A stretch of 64,000 bases of DNA from Chamaecrista fasciculata. Taxonomy: Eukaryota; Streptophyta; Magnoliopsida; Fabales; Fabaceae. Made by a program: the position numbers and the translations under genes. Shown piece after piece: positions 48,850 through 60,785 of this stretch. The stretch lies in NCBI GenBank assembly GCA_003254925.1, contig QANZ01043441.1:32265-96264 (forward strand), in the 5' to 3' direction. The notes below the pieces were generated by a model. That model was not told the DNA's origin, ran no database searches, and saw only the letters and a program-made list of their open reading frames with translations. Position 1 is the stretch's first letter; each line of letters opens with the position of its first letter.

Positions 48850-50346
48850 AATAGATAATAATGCACGGGGTAGTATGGTAAATTGAGAAGTCGTAAGATT
48901 CATTGTCATGGTATAAGTGGGGAACAAACTTTTTTAATCTCCGAAAACGGTGAAGTTTGACTCTGCGAAATAACGAAAATGCCAGCAACGAGTTTTAAGA
49001 AGTGCTTTTTTGACAAAATGGTGCCACCAAATCCACAACCAAGATGACAAACTTATCAATGAAAGTGGATCTTCAATACACCACCTTATCATTATTGATG
49101 ATTCATACATATATATACATTCAATGGGCCATCATGTCTTTTCGTTTTATTATCAGAACAAAAAAAATAAACAGAATTTTATAAAATTTCTTCAGCTTTT
49201 TCCTCTCATGATAAGCCAAGCCAAGCCAACAATTTGGATCTCTATGTGTATTATAGATATAGTGTTGAAAAAGAAATAAATAATTAAAGAGATAAAATGT
49301 CAGAGATATGAGTTTCACTGATACTTTACTGCTCTTGTCTCTCTCAACACTACACTTATAAAATTTAGGTCTGCCAAGCCGAGCCCTAGAATATCAAAGG
49401 AATATTGTTTTTGAATAAAAAACGTCATTCTGAATGACGTGTTGGATCATCACTTCATAACTAGTGTACAGTCACCCTCTATCTATGGATTTACTCACCT
49501 TCTTCATATATTCACACAGGTAATAATAAGATTGAAAAGATAAATGGATTAAAATGTATATGTAAACTGAAAACTTTCGTCACTTAACTGTACTCTTTAT
49601 GTTTTTAGTTTTTCCAAAAAAGAAAAAAAGAAAAGAAAGGAAAGAAGAATAATGATATGATCGAATGATAAACCCAAAATATGACATACCATATTTTTAC
49701 TGCAAAGGCCTTTTCCGTTGCTGACACTACAGATGATCACAGAAACAGTAAGGATGTTCAGATTTCAAACTCCATTGCCAATTTGGTGTTGAGGGACAGA
49801 CAAGTAGACAAGCTTACAAGAAAAGAAAATCTATGTCGTACAATTTTCCTTACTTTTGTGCATAAGTGAGTATGTAAGTATTTGTATTTCTCGTCCACCT
49901 TAAAAACAAAATTACATCAACGTGTTCCCACAAATGAAACATTTCAGGTCATCAAATCATTCGCCACTCCTTCAACTCCCTATTATATAGCTTTTGAACT
50001 TCGACTTGCAGCCAACAGCCCAACAGAGTCCTACACACTAAATTCAGCTCCACTATGATTTCCTTATTTCCACTCATATAAATCGATTATAAAAGTAAGT
50101 AAATAATTTAAGTATTTAACTCATAAAAGAGAGTAACTTTTAATTTCATCATTAAAAAAAATTTTATAGAATTAACCTTTTAAAAATATAACTAGAATTA
50201 ATTTAATCTATTTGTTAAACAAATTAATATAAAACTAAATTGAAAGAGTTATTATCACTTAGAAATTAAATTAAAACTTTCTTCCGCATAAAATTTGAGA
50301 TTCAAGTGGTGTCAATACATACTTCATTTTTTTTTTTTAAAAAATG
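48850..50346. other. Intergenic, no gene seen
   Basis: AT-rich spacer; a small palindrome aacgtcattctgaatgacgt lies at about 49420-49440. The part nearest 50346 is beyond the MON1 3' end. Confidence 0.5.
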
Positions 50347-50372
50347 TATATATATATATATATATANCCCTG

Positions 50373-50403
<31 letters not shown>

Positions 50404-50405
50404 TT
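50347..50405. repeat. (TA)n microsatellite broken by an N
   Basis: Two TA runs are separated by N (50367) and ccctg. This probably represents an incompletely resolved dinucleotide repeat. Confidence 0.85.
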
Positions 50406-50636
50406 TTTTTTGGCCAGTACACACAAACTTGAACGCGCACAAGTGTTTTCCCTATCACGAATCCACTAGAGTCACCTGCTCTTTCAGATTACGGTTAACT
50501 ATTCCAAATTCAATCATTTTTACATCAAAGGTCACTTCCTATAAATACAATAAAAAGTAAAGAAAAAAAGGAATGAAATTTGTAGGAACTTTATAAAATA
50601 AACAATATAGTACATGTTTACACTACAGCTACGAAA

Positions 50637-53600
50637 TCACCATGAAAAAGGGCTAGATCCTAGCAAAAATATCTCATTCTCCACATCTTTTACCCATTGA
50701 CAAACCCGGTTGCAAGTCCTTATTGCCAAGGCCTGCATATGATCATCATTATATTAAAATACTTAAAATCCATCAATTAAGAGTAACACAAACAAGAAAT
50801 TTGTGAGCTTCTACCAGAGAGTGTTTCTCTCCTCTATGGCTCCCAATAATGCTTACTCATATACAAACTAAAATAGTAATTTTGCAAATGAAAATGAACA
50901 CTAAATTTTATGGATGAAGTACAAACAACTGCTTGATCAATGTGAAAAATGCCTGCATCTAGGTTGATAAAATTAAATAATGGTAGACGATGTAGGGCAT
51001 TCTTGTTATATGATAAAATAAACAAGTCTTGTAGAAAAACAGAAGGTGTACCTTGTCAGCAAGGGGATCAAAGGCTGCATACAGCTCAAAATCCTGTGTC
51101 ACCCAACATAGAAGAACTGCCACATAAAAATGATTTATTAATTTCATAGCTTAGTTGAGCTGCAAACATAATGAAGCTTTATAATTTATAACTAAAATCA
51201 CTTGGGATTAAGTCAACGTACTTGCAATGTAAACCTTATCACAAAATGATTACTTTATAAAATCAAAATCACATCAAACTCCCACAACACCAACCCTACA
51301 CCCCCTCCCCCGACTCTTATCCCACAACAGCAGGTCCCCCCGGAAAAAGAAAAGTAAGATTTCAAATGGATAAATAAGAGTATTATCAAGATCATAATTG
51401 ACAAGTGCAGAAATATTACCATAGTTTTCATCTCTTCTAAATTGAGTTTTGTGTGGCCCAACTCCTTTGTCGTGCATGGAGGCAAAAAGTTTCTGGTAAG
51501 CTCTATACAGTCTGCAAGAATAGAAGATGGTTATGATATTTGTACCAAAAAAAAAAGGGTTTCAAAAGTAAATGTAATAAAACTACACAAAGACAAGCTT
51601 AAGGTGTTGGCCAAAAAAAAAAAAGCTTAAGGTGTGAACAAAGTCACTTAGAAAATTTACTACCTTTTCTGCTGCTTGGGACTATTGATTGGTGCTGAGA
51701 ACTCTGAAGATACATATTGGTCCAGATATATACTTCGGTATATGAAATGCCACAACCCACAAGGACCACCAATGCCAAAAACAGGTTGGTTCAATCTGTC
51801 TGGAGACTCTGTTGGAGGCCCATGCTGGCCCAAATGAGGAGATGATCGAGTACGCGTTAAGGGATCCAAAAGCAGATCCTCAATGTGCATACCACCATCT
51901 AGCAAGGATCTCTGAACTTCACTCAGGACATGTGACTTCAGAAGAACCATTTCAATACGAATCCTAAAAGTTTGCAGGAAAATTTCTAAAACATACAAGA
52001 AGACAATAGCTGCACAGAAATCTATATCTTGCTAAATAAGTATTACACTCTTTTCTCCCACTAATTTCTTTCTTTCATTCTTTTATATATGTATATGTGT
52101 GTGTGTATATATATATATATATTCTCCCACTTCCCATAGCGGTTACACCCACAAAGTTAAGATTGAGGATCTATGATCAGATTATGAAAATGAACCACCA
52201 TTTACCTGCAATCCTTAAGATGATAAAAGGCATCTGAACTAGTGGTTAGCAACATCAAGTATGTGTCAGCCTGTCACAAATATGGACTAATTTTGTCAAT
52301 CAATTGCTAAATCAATATAAAACATATAGTACAAATAAGCAAATGGTCTATTGTATTCAAATCTCACTCACATCAAAATAATGGATATAAGCATACAAAA
52401 ATGCAAAGGGATTATATCTTGGCAGGCAAACTGGAGAAAATGACTCCGACATCCTGCAGAAAGCCGAAGACAAAAGTGTAAGAAAGTTCACAAGGGTATG
52501 ATGAAGCAAAATATGTGCACCATTACAATTAAGTCCAAAATCCGTGCATGTAACACGTGAAATTGAGCAAGATAAATATTTTCACACGCAGCCTAATGAG
52601 AATGTAACAAGTGAACAATATTGAGATTATCACAAGACATATAATGAACAGAGTTGAAGTCCCTGGATTGTTACTCTGGAAGGAATTCGTGCATGTTAAC
52701 TTGCTTTAGTTAGCAATAAATTTAAGTATCTCTTAAGAATGACAGGCTTCTTAGAACTTAATTTACCAAAAATAACAATAAAGAAAATCTCCAAAGAATG
52801 AACAGAAAATTATATCATCAAGCCATATGTAAGATAAAGACTTGCCAGTTCTACTTGCCTAAAGGATTCTGAGGACATAACAAAATTGGCAAGCAGCAGT
52901 ATATCATCTGGATGAAGAGAAGCCTTCTGAGCACCAACAAGACTGACTACCTGCTTTCAATCTTGAATATGTTATTCAATATCAATATATTTAAAAACTT
53001 AAAATTAAGTAAAGGATCAACCTTGTGCCTGCTCATTAGTATTGCAAACAAAACACCTGAATCAGCAACATCTTGCAAGATAGCACCTGCAGCTTGTCTT
53101 GTGGGATATGCAAGAGGAAGACAAGTATAGGCATGAAGAAATGTAGCTGGGTTCCTGAAATGGTCATATAAACCACACTATTTACCAGCAGCACTTGAAA
53201 TTGGAAGCTTAACAAACAAACTACCACCATTCTCAAGCCTGACAAAGAAATAACAGAAGATCGCCAAAAAAAAACACACCTAACTATCCCATCCCAAAGT
53301 ATGTTCTTTTTAAAAGTTGGGCAAGTCTGGAGCTGAGAATTGAGAAACAAACCAATTGAAAGAATGTACTAGAGAAGAGAAGACAATGTCCGTTCCTCCA
53401 AGCAATGGGGTCATGTCAAATTTTGGATTCTTCTCGAAACATCTGTTTACTGACTTCGTTAATATAACAAGAATCTGCATATGTGTCAATAACAGGACCA
53501 TCACATAAACATCAGAACAAAACTTGCCCAATTAAATGAGATGATATTCTATTAGTAATTTGAGAAACAACCGAAGCAGAAGAGGAGGCATGGTCAAGCA

Positions 53601-55512
53601 AGCATATCAATCCAGAAAATTTTTATCTGTAACTGAATTATACCTGATCATAAATAAGCTCCAACTGCCCCTTTAGTGACTCATAAGGTTCTTCTGTGCA
53701 GCTGATGCAAACTAGGTAAATTGGTCCTTTCACGAGAAAAACCACCTGTACCACAAAATTTCAAACATCAAAACTTGGGATTTCTTAGGCAAGATATAAA
53801 TAGTTACATCCCTGTTTCCCATTAGCATTAAATATTTATGATAGATAGCTTTATAACCAAGAGTATTTATAGGAGACAGACCACATTCAAAGGTGTCACA
53901 AACACGTTAGAGTTAGTTGGAATTCAAATACGATTTTGGAATAACATAAATAGTTATGAGATCTCCAAGTGATGGCTTTCAAAAAAGCACTGAAACCATA
54001 TCTATACAATGTCAAGACTTCTTATTGAAATATAAAATTTTTAAAATGTAAACAAGTGTTCAGACCTGATGCTTTCCAGCCCTCAAGAATTTGATTGAGT
54101 CACCCCTTAAAAGAAAGAAAAAATGATAGAAAGCCCCTTGTCAAATTCATAGAATAGAATAACCAAATAGGATTATCAAATAATTAGAAACTATCAGGTT
54201 GTATTCAGCAAAGAATAGAACTTATCCTACCCATTCTGCACAAAGGAAATTATTGCTTGCAAAGTAGCCGAAAATCCTGCAAGCTTGTGTTCATCCCCAT
54301 ATCTGGAAGGTTAAAAAAGGTGTGGCACAAGATATAAAGAACTAGGGCATGATCTTTAAGGTAACAAACCTAAGATAGAGATGAGCACAAATTGAAGGAA
54401 ATCTATGAGCAAAGTTAACACTGACCTTGAATATATTGGTTTGCCAGAATGACTCAGAATAAAAAAATGCTTCTTCCTTTTCCTCCAAGATATGGAAGCA
54501 TCATCCTGCACTTTATAGTTCAGTCAAATTACTTTTCACTTCTGACACCAAAAGTTTCATGATTTAAAGCTAACTAGCACTTTGGCATTATTATCATCTT
54601 CATTTCCCCCTAATCTCATGCTATTGATAATATCTTGCAATCACAATGCCCTACAATATTTTAAGATCATATAAATAACTTGAAGTTTCTCTGCTTTGCA
54701 TTGTATGATTCAGTATTTTCCATTAATAACCGTCAATGCTCTACCTATGCGAACACAAAGGTCCATATCATGCTTGCATGCTTAAATGCTTAAACGCTGC
54801 ATTACTAAAAACAGTAACAGTTTTTGCCATGTAGTGCTCCACATTCCACAAGTACATGCTATGCTAATCGAGATTTCCCAACTAAACTAAGCATAAAATG
54901 AAGGTCATTTTCTTTCTCAAATGAATTCCATTATACAATAGGACTAAATGGACAAGCAATTAGATGGATAAGAAGGAACAGGAACCAATCCCACTCAATT
55001 GTTCTCACAAATTGCTGAATTCTCAAACCAATTGTTGGAAAGAAAAAAAAAATCAGAAATATAGTGAAGATACATACCTCAGTTTGATGTCGTTTCCCAG
55101 GAAGCCAGGACATCTGGGAATCGGAGATTCCGTGGTGAACGGCAACAGCATTCCTGACCTCCTCTATTTGGTCGTGTTCAACAACGTCGTCAATTAAGGA
55201 GCCGCTAGTGGCATTGCTACTGCCCCTCTCACCGGCATATCCACTGCTGCTAGGGCTGGAGGGCCCATCAATATCGAGCTCCGAAACGGTCGTCCCCCAT
55301 ACGAAGCCATGCTCGGAAGATTCTCTACCCTCTCCAATCTGGTTCTCCAGTGCAATTAGAGTGTTCTGATTGACGACTCCGTGGGCTTCTCGATCGCCAT
55401 CAGAGAGGGTCAAATTCAATGTGACGGAAGCCAATTGGTTTTGGATGGATTGAGGGTTAGGGTGGAGGTCATGGTCGGATTCGGAAGTGGAAGAATTGGT
55501 ATCGGATGGCAT
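50637..55512 (-). CDS. MON1: Vacuolar fusion protein MON1 (SAND family)
   Basis: MON1 with CCZ1 is the guanine-nucleotide exchange factor that activates Rab7 (RABG3) on late endosomes, driving the Rab5-to-Rab7 switch and vacuolar fusion. Fourteen exons downward: 55078-55512, 54426-54505, 54231-54302, 54066-54105, 53644-53745, 53353-53474, 53022-53154, 52859-52950, 52372-52453, 52206-52270, 51664-51963, 51420-51511, 51052-51116, 50637-50732. They total 1776 nt, giving 591 aa (Arabidopsis is about 607). The N-terminal 145 residues are acidic and low-complexity, then the longin-type core follows: [94 protein letters not shown], ending SPFSW. The intron after exon 8 is GC-AG; all others are GT-AG. 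No break is seen. Confidence 0.96.
52454..52858 (-). other. GC-AG intron in MON1
   Basis: Exon 8 ends TTTAG and the intron begins GCAAGTAG; the acceptor is ctgcag before GATGTCGGAG. Only this donor keeps frame, giving [20 protein letters not shown], which fits the family. A GT two bases further (CAA|GTAG) would shift the frame. Confidence 0.85.
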
Positions 55513-56360
55513 CTGCTATCAAGTATCAAGGAAACACACAAAATTAGGGTTTGATTTAGGGATTAACGTTGAAGTTTTACAGAGGTGTTGATTGCGTAGG
55601 AGTTAGCAATCTTGGGCTGCCAGTCGCTCAACTTGCCTCGCCATCCTCTCACTTTCTCTCTCTCTCTGACCAGTAGGTGGAGGGAGGGATCACTCGCTGC
55701 ATCAGAATCCGGCTTCACCGTTTTAGTATGAAACACTTCATCTTAAAAAATAAAAATATTTACTTTAGACTGGTGTCTGCTAGTTTGTGTCCTCGCTACT
55801 CTCATATAAGATAAGATTGTGCTAACCAATTCTTCTTTCATTTTGTATGATTTGATGATGATTTGTTGTATGTATTCTTATCCCATCTTGTGTTCTTATA
55901 TTCTATAAATATGTAGAGATTGTCTAAAATGAGATATATGCGTGAGAAGTATTTTGATTGTTAGTTTCTTAAACCATATAAAAAAAAAAATATTTTTGAC
56001 ATCAAATATTAAAAGAGAAAAAAAAATAATAAAAAAGATTAAGTACTATTCACTAATTCAAATGAAAAATATTTTTATTAAAATAAAATAAATATTATAA
56101 AATTCAAATTAATTTTTATACAAATAATTAATCTTTATATGTTCATTAGGGTATGTGAACACACACTTATATATATATTTAACCAAATCTTACCGTCTTG
56201 AACTATATTAAAGAACCCGACCCAAAAAAAATATTTAATCTTATTATCTAGAGGTAGTACTAAAAGATGAATTATTAACTAAATCATTCTTATTTTAACT
56301 CATATGATGATTATCACATCCTACTAATTTTTTGGGAGGAACCATTCAATTTCAACCTTA
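55513..56360. other. MON1 upstream region and spacer
   Basis: The first 200 bp, less AT-rich and with a CT run at about 55650-55670, probably hold the MON1 leader and core promoter. The rest is AT-rich with no gene seen. Confidence 0.45.
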
Positions 56361-56833
56361 GGGTGTGTTTGGATGGGGTGTCAAGGGGAGAATGGAGAGG
56401 AGTGGAAGGGACAAAAAATTAAAAATTGTTGTTTGGATGTTTTTTGAGAGAGGAGAGGAATGGAGAAGGGGTGCCTCCAAAGCACCCCTTGGCACCCCAA
56501 AATTTAATTTTTGCTGACCCCCCAAATTGGGGTGCCAAGGATGGAGAGGACAACTTTAAAAATTTTAAGGCAATTATACCCCATGATTTTATTAATATTA
56601 TTGATCTTTCTAAACCCTAATATTATTTAGTACAAATTCAGGGACCAAAATGTATAAAATTATTTCAAATATTATTAATTTATGACAAGATTATCATGTG
56701 TCAATTCCTGTCCTCACTAAAAACTCCCAAACAACATATCTACTCAGTCCATTAACATCCTTTCCACTCCACCCCATTAGTGTCCATTAATGTCTTCTCC
56801 TCTCCATCCTCACTAAAACTCCCAAACATAGCC
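56361..56833. mobile_element. MITE with GGGTGTGTTTGG ends
   Basis: This 473-bp element has terminal repeats GGGTGTGTTTGG and the complement of GGCTATGTTTGG (10 of 12). Subterminal sequences are also complementary: gaatggagaggag on the left, cttctcctctccatcc on the right. Flanks are TTA and TAA, so a Harbinger-type 3-bp target is possible but not exact. The short open stretch inside is not a gene. Confidence 0.68.
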
Positions 56834-58891
56834 TAAAGTGATTTATTTGTATGGAAGGACATGTATCATCTTCCTCCGCGTTTCACCAACCCCATTTCAT
56901 TACATTTTGTCGTTTAGGGTTTTGTTTTGTTGCGATAAAGACATGATATGCCAATAGACAAAGTCACAAAGATCACCCCCATAGGGAAAAAAAATTAACT
57001 TGTAAAAAAAGGAAAAATAAGAAAAGACGGGAGAATCACTTGATGACAAAATTGTCCTTGCTTTTAGTCAACCAAAATTGCCTGTAAGCCATGAAGCTGT
57101 TTGTCCTGAAATGTCAATAAGTCACTTTCCTATAAAAGTAAACCCCATACATGTCCACATCCGTAAATCATGTAAGTAATACCCAATACTTTTTTTTTTT
57201 CAAAATAAAAATAAAAGTAACGTAGTTTGTGTTTAAAACTATCAACCATGGCACTTGTTCTGTGTTTTTCTTTTTCAAACAGCAATTTGCATCGCAAGTT
57301 GCTCTTCTTTTTATGAAAAGAGAATTTCACCTTATTTTAATCATGTTAATTCAACGGAAAATGGTTATATGGTATTAACAACTGATAATTTTATTTTTAA
57401 ATCCATAATTTTTTATAAGGTTTTTAAATCAATAATTTGTTGTTATAAGAGAATATTCGAAAGTAAATTAATAATTAATAATAAATTAATCTAGGTGCCA
57501 AGAGTTTAAACATTACTCATGAATAAAGTTAGAGTTTGCCATAATTAATAGATAGTTAAATCTTTTCTCAGCTATATTCATAAGATTATAAACTCAAAAT
57601 TTTATTTAAGTAATGCTAAATACATTAATTAGATAGTTAAGTCTTTTAAACATGATATCTTAAATAAAAATTGAGTTGTGTATAAAGGAAAAAATCTGTG
57701 TTGTTGAAGATAGAATCCACTTCAATAATTTTTTACTCTTAAGAAACTTAATGTGATAAAATTTGTTATTATGTTATTTTAATGAATGTAATATCAAAAT
57801 GGCATTAGAAGTCTAAAAAAGAAAAAATAAATAAACTAAAAGGTTCAAAATCTCAATGATAATACCATGTTAGATTTGAAGCCCATTTAGGTGGCTGAAT
57901 CCAAGACTTGACCAACTACAACACAATTCTCCTTTATTGGTCCAAAGCAAAAAGAAAGCACAAAGCACTCTATTGCAATCCCATAAAAGAAAAAAGAAAA
58001 AAAAGAAAAAGGCATTATTTACAACTGGCTTCATTCCATTATTAGTGACCTAATGTATTGCTAATTAATTCCCATCTAACTTCACACACACAACACATAC
58101 ATGTATGTGTTTTGAACTAAAAATAGGCCAATGGCGTTGAAATAGATATGGCTAAAGGAAGAAGATAGATAGTTGTTCCCCTACCCAAATTTAAGTCCAA
58201 CGCCTATTGACAAATGACAAATGCTTTCACTTTCACCACATTATTCAACCACAAACTCTCAAAACCCATATGAGCCACAATATTGCAACAAATTCAAAAC
58301 CTTTTAAAAGAAAATTCAATAAGAATCATGATATTTTATTATAGTAAGGGGAAGGACAAATGATATTCTTCGATTTAGCGTTTTAATTGAATGAAAGAAA
58401 AATAAAAAATGAAATAGGTGAATTGCATCATGTACGAAATGGGTGTCATTTTCATGTAGCCTTGGGCTTTGGTCCCAAACCTAAACTCCTCAACCTCCTC
58501 AAAAACCCAAACCCCACCAATCATTGAACCACCCTCCCTACTTCCTCATTTCTACTGCTATTACGGTCCCACCACCATTCCTCTCTATTCTTTCAACTTT
58601 CATCTTACCAATTTTACATGAATTCCTCCTCATTCTTCAATAATCAAAAAATATCATAACACTATAAACTAATTACACATAATGCAAATCCTCATATTAA
58701 TTCATTTCTAATCAGTTACACATGTTGAAAATCGAATTTCGAATCCTCTTCCATCGCCTCATCGGTAAAATTACTCATAAACACTAAGTGGGGAAAAAAT
58801 AAAAGAAAGAAGAAAAAAATATTTCCGCAGATACCGATACGGAGAAAATTTTACCCAGATTGAAATCCGGGTTCTGTTGTACCCGACGGAG
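56834..58891. other. Intergenic, downstream of the S40 gene
   Basis: AT-rich spacer; the last few hundred bases before 58892 probably include the S40 3' UTR. No other gene seen. Confidence 0.5.
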
Positions 58892-59383
58892 CTAGTCTTG
58901 GAACCCGGTTTTGGCCCAAATAGCATTTCGGACCCTGCTGAGATCTCGTCCCTTTAGGGTCCTCCCGACGCCTTCGTGCACCGATAACGAAGCCATCCTC
59001 GTCCTCGCCAGAAACTCATGCGGCGGAACCCTTCCGCCGCCGCCGTCGCAGCAGTCGTCGCTGTCGCCGCCGCCTTCGTCGTCGTCATCGTCGATGGTGT
59101 TACTCCTCCGATTCTCCCTGTACTCGTTTCCGAGGATCTTCGACCAGTCCGGGATGTTGACCGGCATCGACGCCGGAGTCCCGACGGAATCTGATAATTT
59201 GGAGGAAGAGGATTTCCTGGCGATGCGAATGGATTTGCGAAACTCGGGCGAGTTGGTGCGGGCCGAGTTGTTGTAGATGTCGGACTCGTCGAATTCAAAG
59301 ACGGATTCGGAAGACAAGGTTGGGGAATCTCCGGGAAGGAAACGGTAGTTTGGTCTAGCGAAGTAGCCCTTACTGGTTGCCAT
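58892..59383 (-). CDS. S40-family senescence regulator (DUF584)
   Basis: S40 proteins are small plant proteins, often nuclear, linked to leaf senescence and stress; their biochemical activity is unknown. The gene is intronless, 492 nt, 163 aa. The ATG at 59381-59383 gives [18 protein letters not shown]. Family blocks are [10 protein letters not shown] near residues 32-41, [48 protein letters not shown] and the C-terminal [20 protein letters not shown]. An acidic/glycine-rich linker ([16 protein letters not shown]) sits in the middle, a usual variable spot. The GC content is far higher than in the flanks, as expected for a real coding block. A TATAAAA lies about 140 bp upstream and four G-boxes lie 600-840 bp upstream. 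Confidence 0.93.
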   Translation of the reverse strand: MATSKGYFARPNYRFLPGDSPTLSSESVFEFDESDIYNNSARTNSPEFRKSIRIARKSSSSKLSDSVGTPASMPVNIPDWSKILGNEYRENRRSNTIDDDDDEGGGDSDDCCDGGGGRVPPHEFLARTRMASLSVHEGVGRTLKGRDLSRVRNAIWAKTGFQD

Positions 59384-59522
59384 TTTCAATCACACTTTGC
59401 AGATTTGTTTCTTCCTGGTTTCTTATCGGTGTGTGAGATATTTTTCTTCTTCTGTTGTGTGATCGTCAATGAGTTTCCTTCCTAGTTTGTTTTGCTTCTT
59501 CAATTCCATGGTTGCAATAGGC

Positions 59523-59529
59523 TTTTATA
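59523..59529 (-). promoter_or_regulatory. TATA box of the S40 gene
   Basis: The minus strand reads CTTTATAAAAGCC, 140 bp before the start codon, in a plausible place for a core promoter with a leader of about 100 nt. No other TATA-like string nearby is as good. Confidence 0.6.
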
Positions 59530-59982
59530 AAGGTTGGGTGATTGGGTTGCTTTTTTAAAAATAAAATAATGAAAAAAAGAAAGGGATTGGGTTGCATTTG
59601 CATTTGCATTATGGATAAGGCTCTCTTTCTCTCTCTTTCTCGTATTCATTCTCCGCACCTTCGTAGGTGGGGAATTTACAATTATACCCAAACCAAAATA
59701 TTTTAAAATAAACAATCTCATTAGATTAATCCTCTCAAAGGTCAATTCGTTGCTTACATATATGGTTATGCGCGTAGAGGGGTAATTGCGGAAGGGAAGT
59801 GAAACTTGTTACTTGTTAGTCCCTTTATATTGGGACGTTATAATTAAGAGGGAACTGAACTGGTAATATAAATCCATTAGAGAAGTAAGTAAGTAAAGTA
59901 ATGAGTTAAAAACCGTATGGGGTAGATATGTGTTAGCGTGGGAATAGTGAAGAGATAGTGAAATGAAGGGCTGGAATGGGAA

Positions 59983-60217
59983 CACGTGGCAGATGAGGTG
60001 GATAGAGGGAGAGGATGATGACAAGTGGATGTGAAAATTTTGTCGCGACGCGGGGAGGGAAGGGAAGGAAATGGTGGTTCGGTTCACCTGACCGTGGTTC
60101 CATAAAAGAGGACAAAAGTGGTCCTGTTTAGAGGATCAAGGAGGATGACACGTGTTCAGGTAGATTAGGGAGGACACGTGGCGAGTATTAATAAGGGGAG
60201 AGGGAGGATGGCACGTG
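59983..60217. promoter_or_regulatory. Four CACGTG G-boxes upstream of the S40 gene
   Basis: CACGTG is present at 59983-59988, 60149-60154, 60175-60180 and 60212-60217. Two have the full ABRE-like context ACACGTGGC. G-box/ABRE clusters bind bZIP (ABF/GBF), PIF and NAC-associated regulators. This density within 235 bp, 600-840 bp upstream of a senescence-family gene, fits ABA- or dark-induced expression; regulation itself is inferred. Confidence 0.65.
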
Positions 60218-60454
60218 AAGTAGGGCCCGTATCCTCCACACTCGGATCTACCGCATAGAGCTTCATGCCTTGCCAGCTGGACCTGGGGATGAGATTGAAG
60301 TTTGAGTCCTCATCATATATTTACAGTTAACACAATCTCGTGTAATTCGTACTGGATCATATCAAAAGCCTCGGACCGGTTCAACTCACATTCAACACTA
60401 TCGGTAACTCGGTTTAAACTTCTCAAAAACACTAATTTTCTTCCCGAACTTTAT

Positions 60455-60785
60455 AACAACGGTCAATTTTTTTTTTTAATTTTTTCCTGTTAATTTTTTC
60501 TCTAATATTTACATTTTCGTCAATTTTATCATTTGACTAACTTCTTTAAATAAATTAACGACATATTGCATCTTGTTTTTCAATCTCACTTAAGATTTGA
60601 GTTTCTTTTTCTATCAATCTTATATATCATTAGTCGCGTAGATTTGACCGTTAATAATTGGATAAGATAAGAGAAAATGATAAAATTGACTGAAGATAAA
60701 ATTGACAACAAAGAAATATTATGGACAAAATTGATAATTGATGTAAAATTTTAGGAGAAAAATTTATAATTTTATTCGTTTAAAG
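60455..60785. repeat. Dispersed AT-rich repeat, right copy (first copy at 4850-5215)
   Basis: Same orientation as 4850-5215. It shares gactaacttcttt, aataaattaacg, tttttcaatctcac-like and gatttgagtttctttttct blocks in the same order and spacing. Two diverged copies 55 kb apart imply a transposed family. Confidence 0.6.

Noticed and set aside
56426-56620. 64-aa reading frame
   Set aside because: It lies wholly within the MITE at 56361-56833.
57850-57890. Sequence taataccatgttagatttga resembling a reversed tRNA-Met primer-binding site of an LTR element
   Set aside because: The match is incomplete and no LTRs were found around it.
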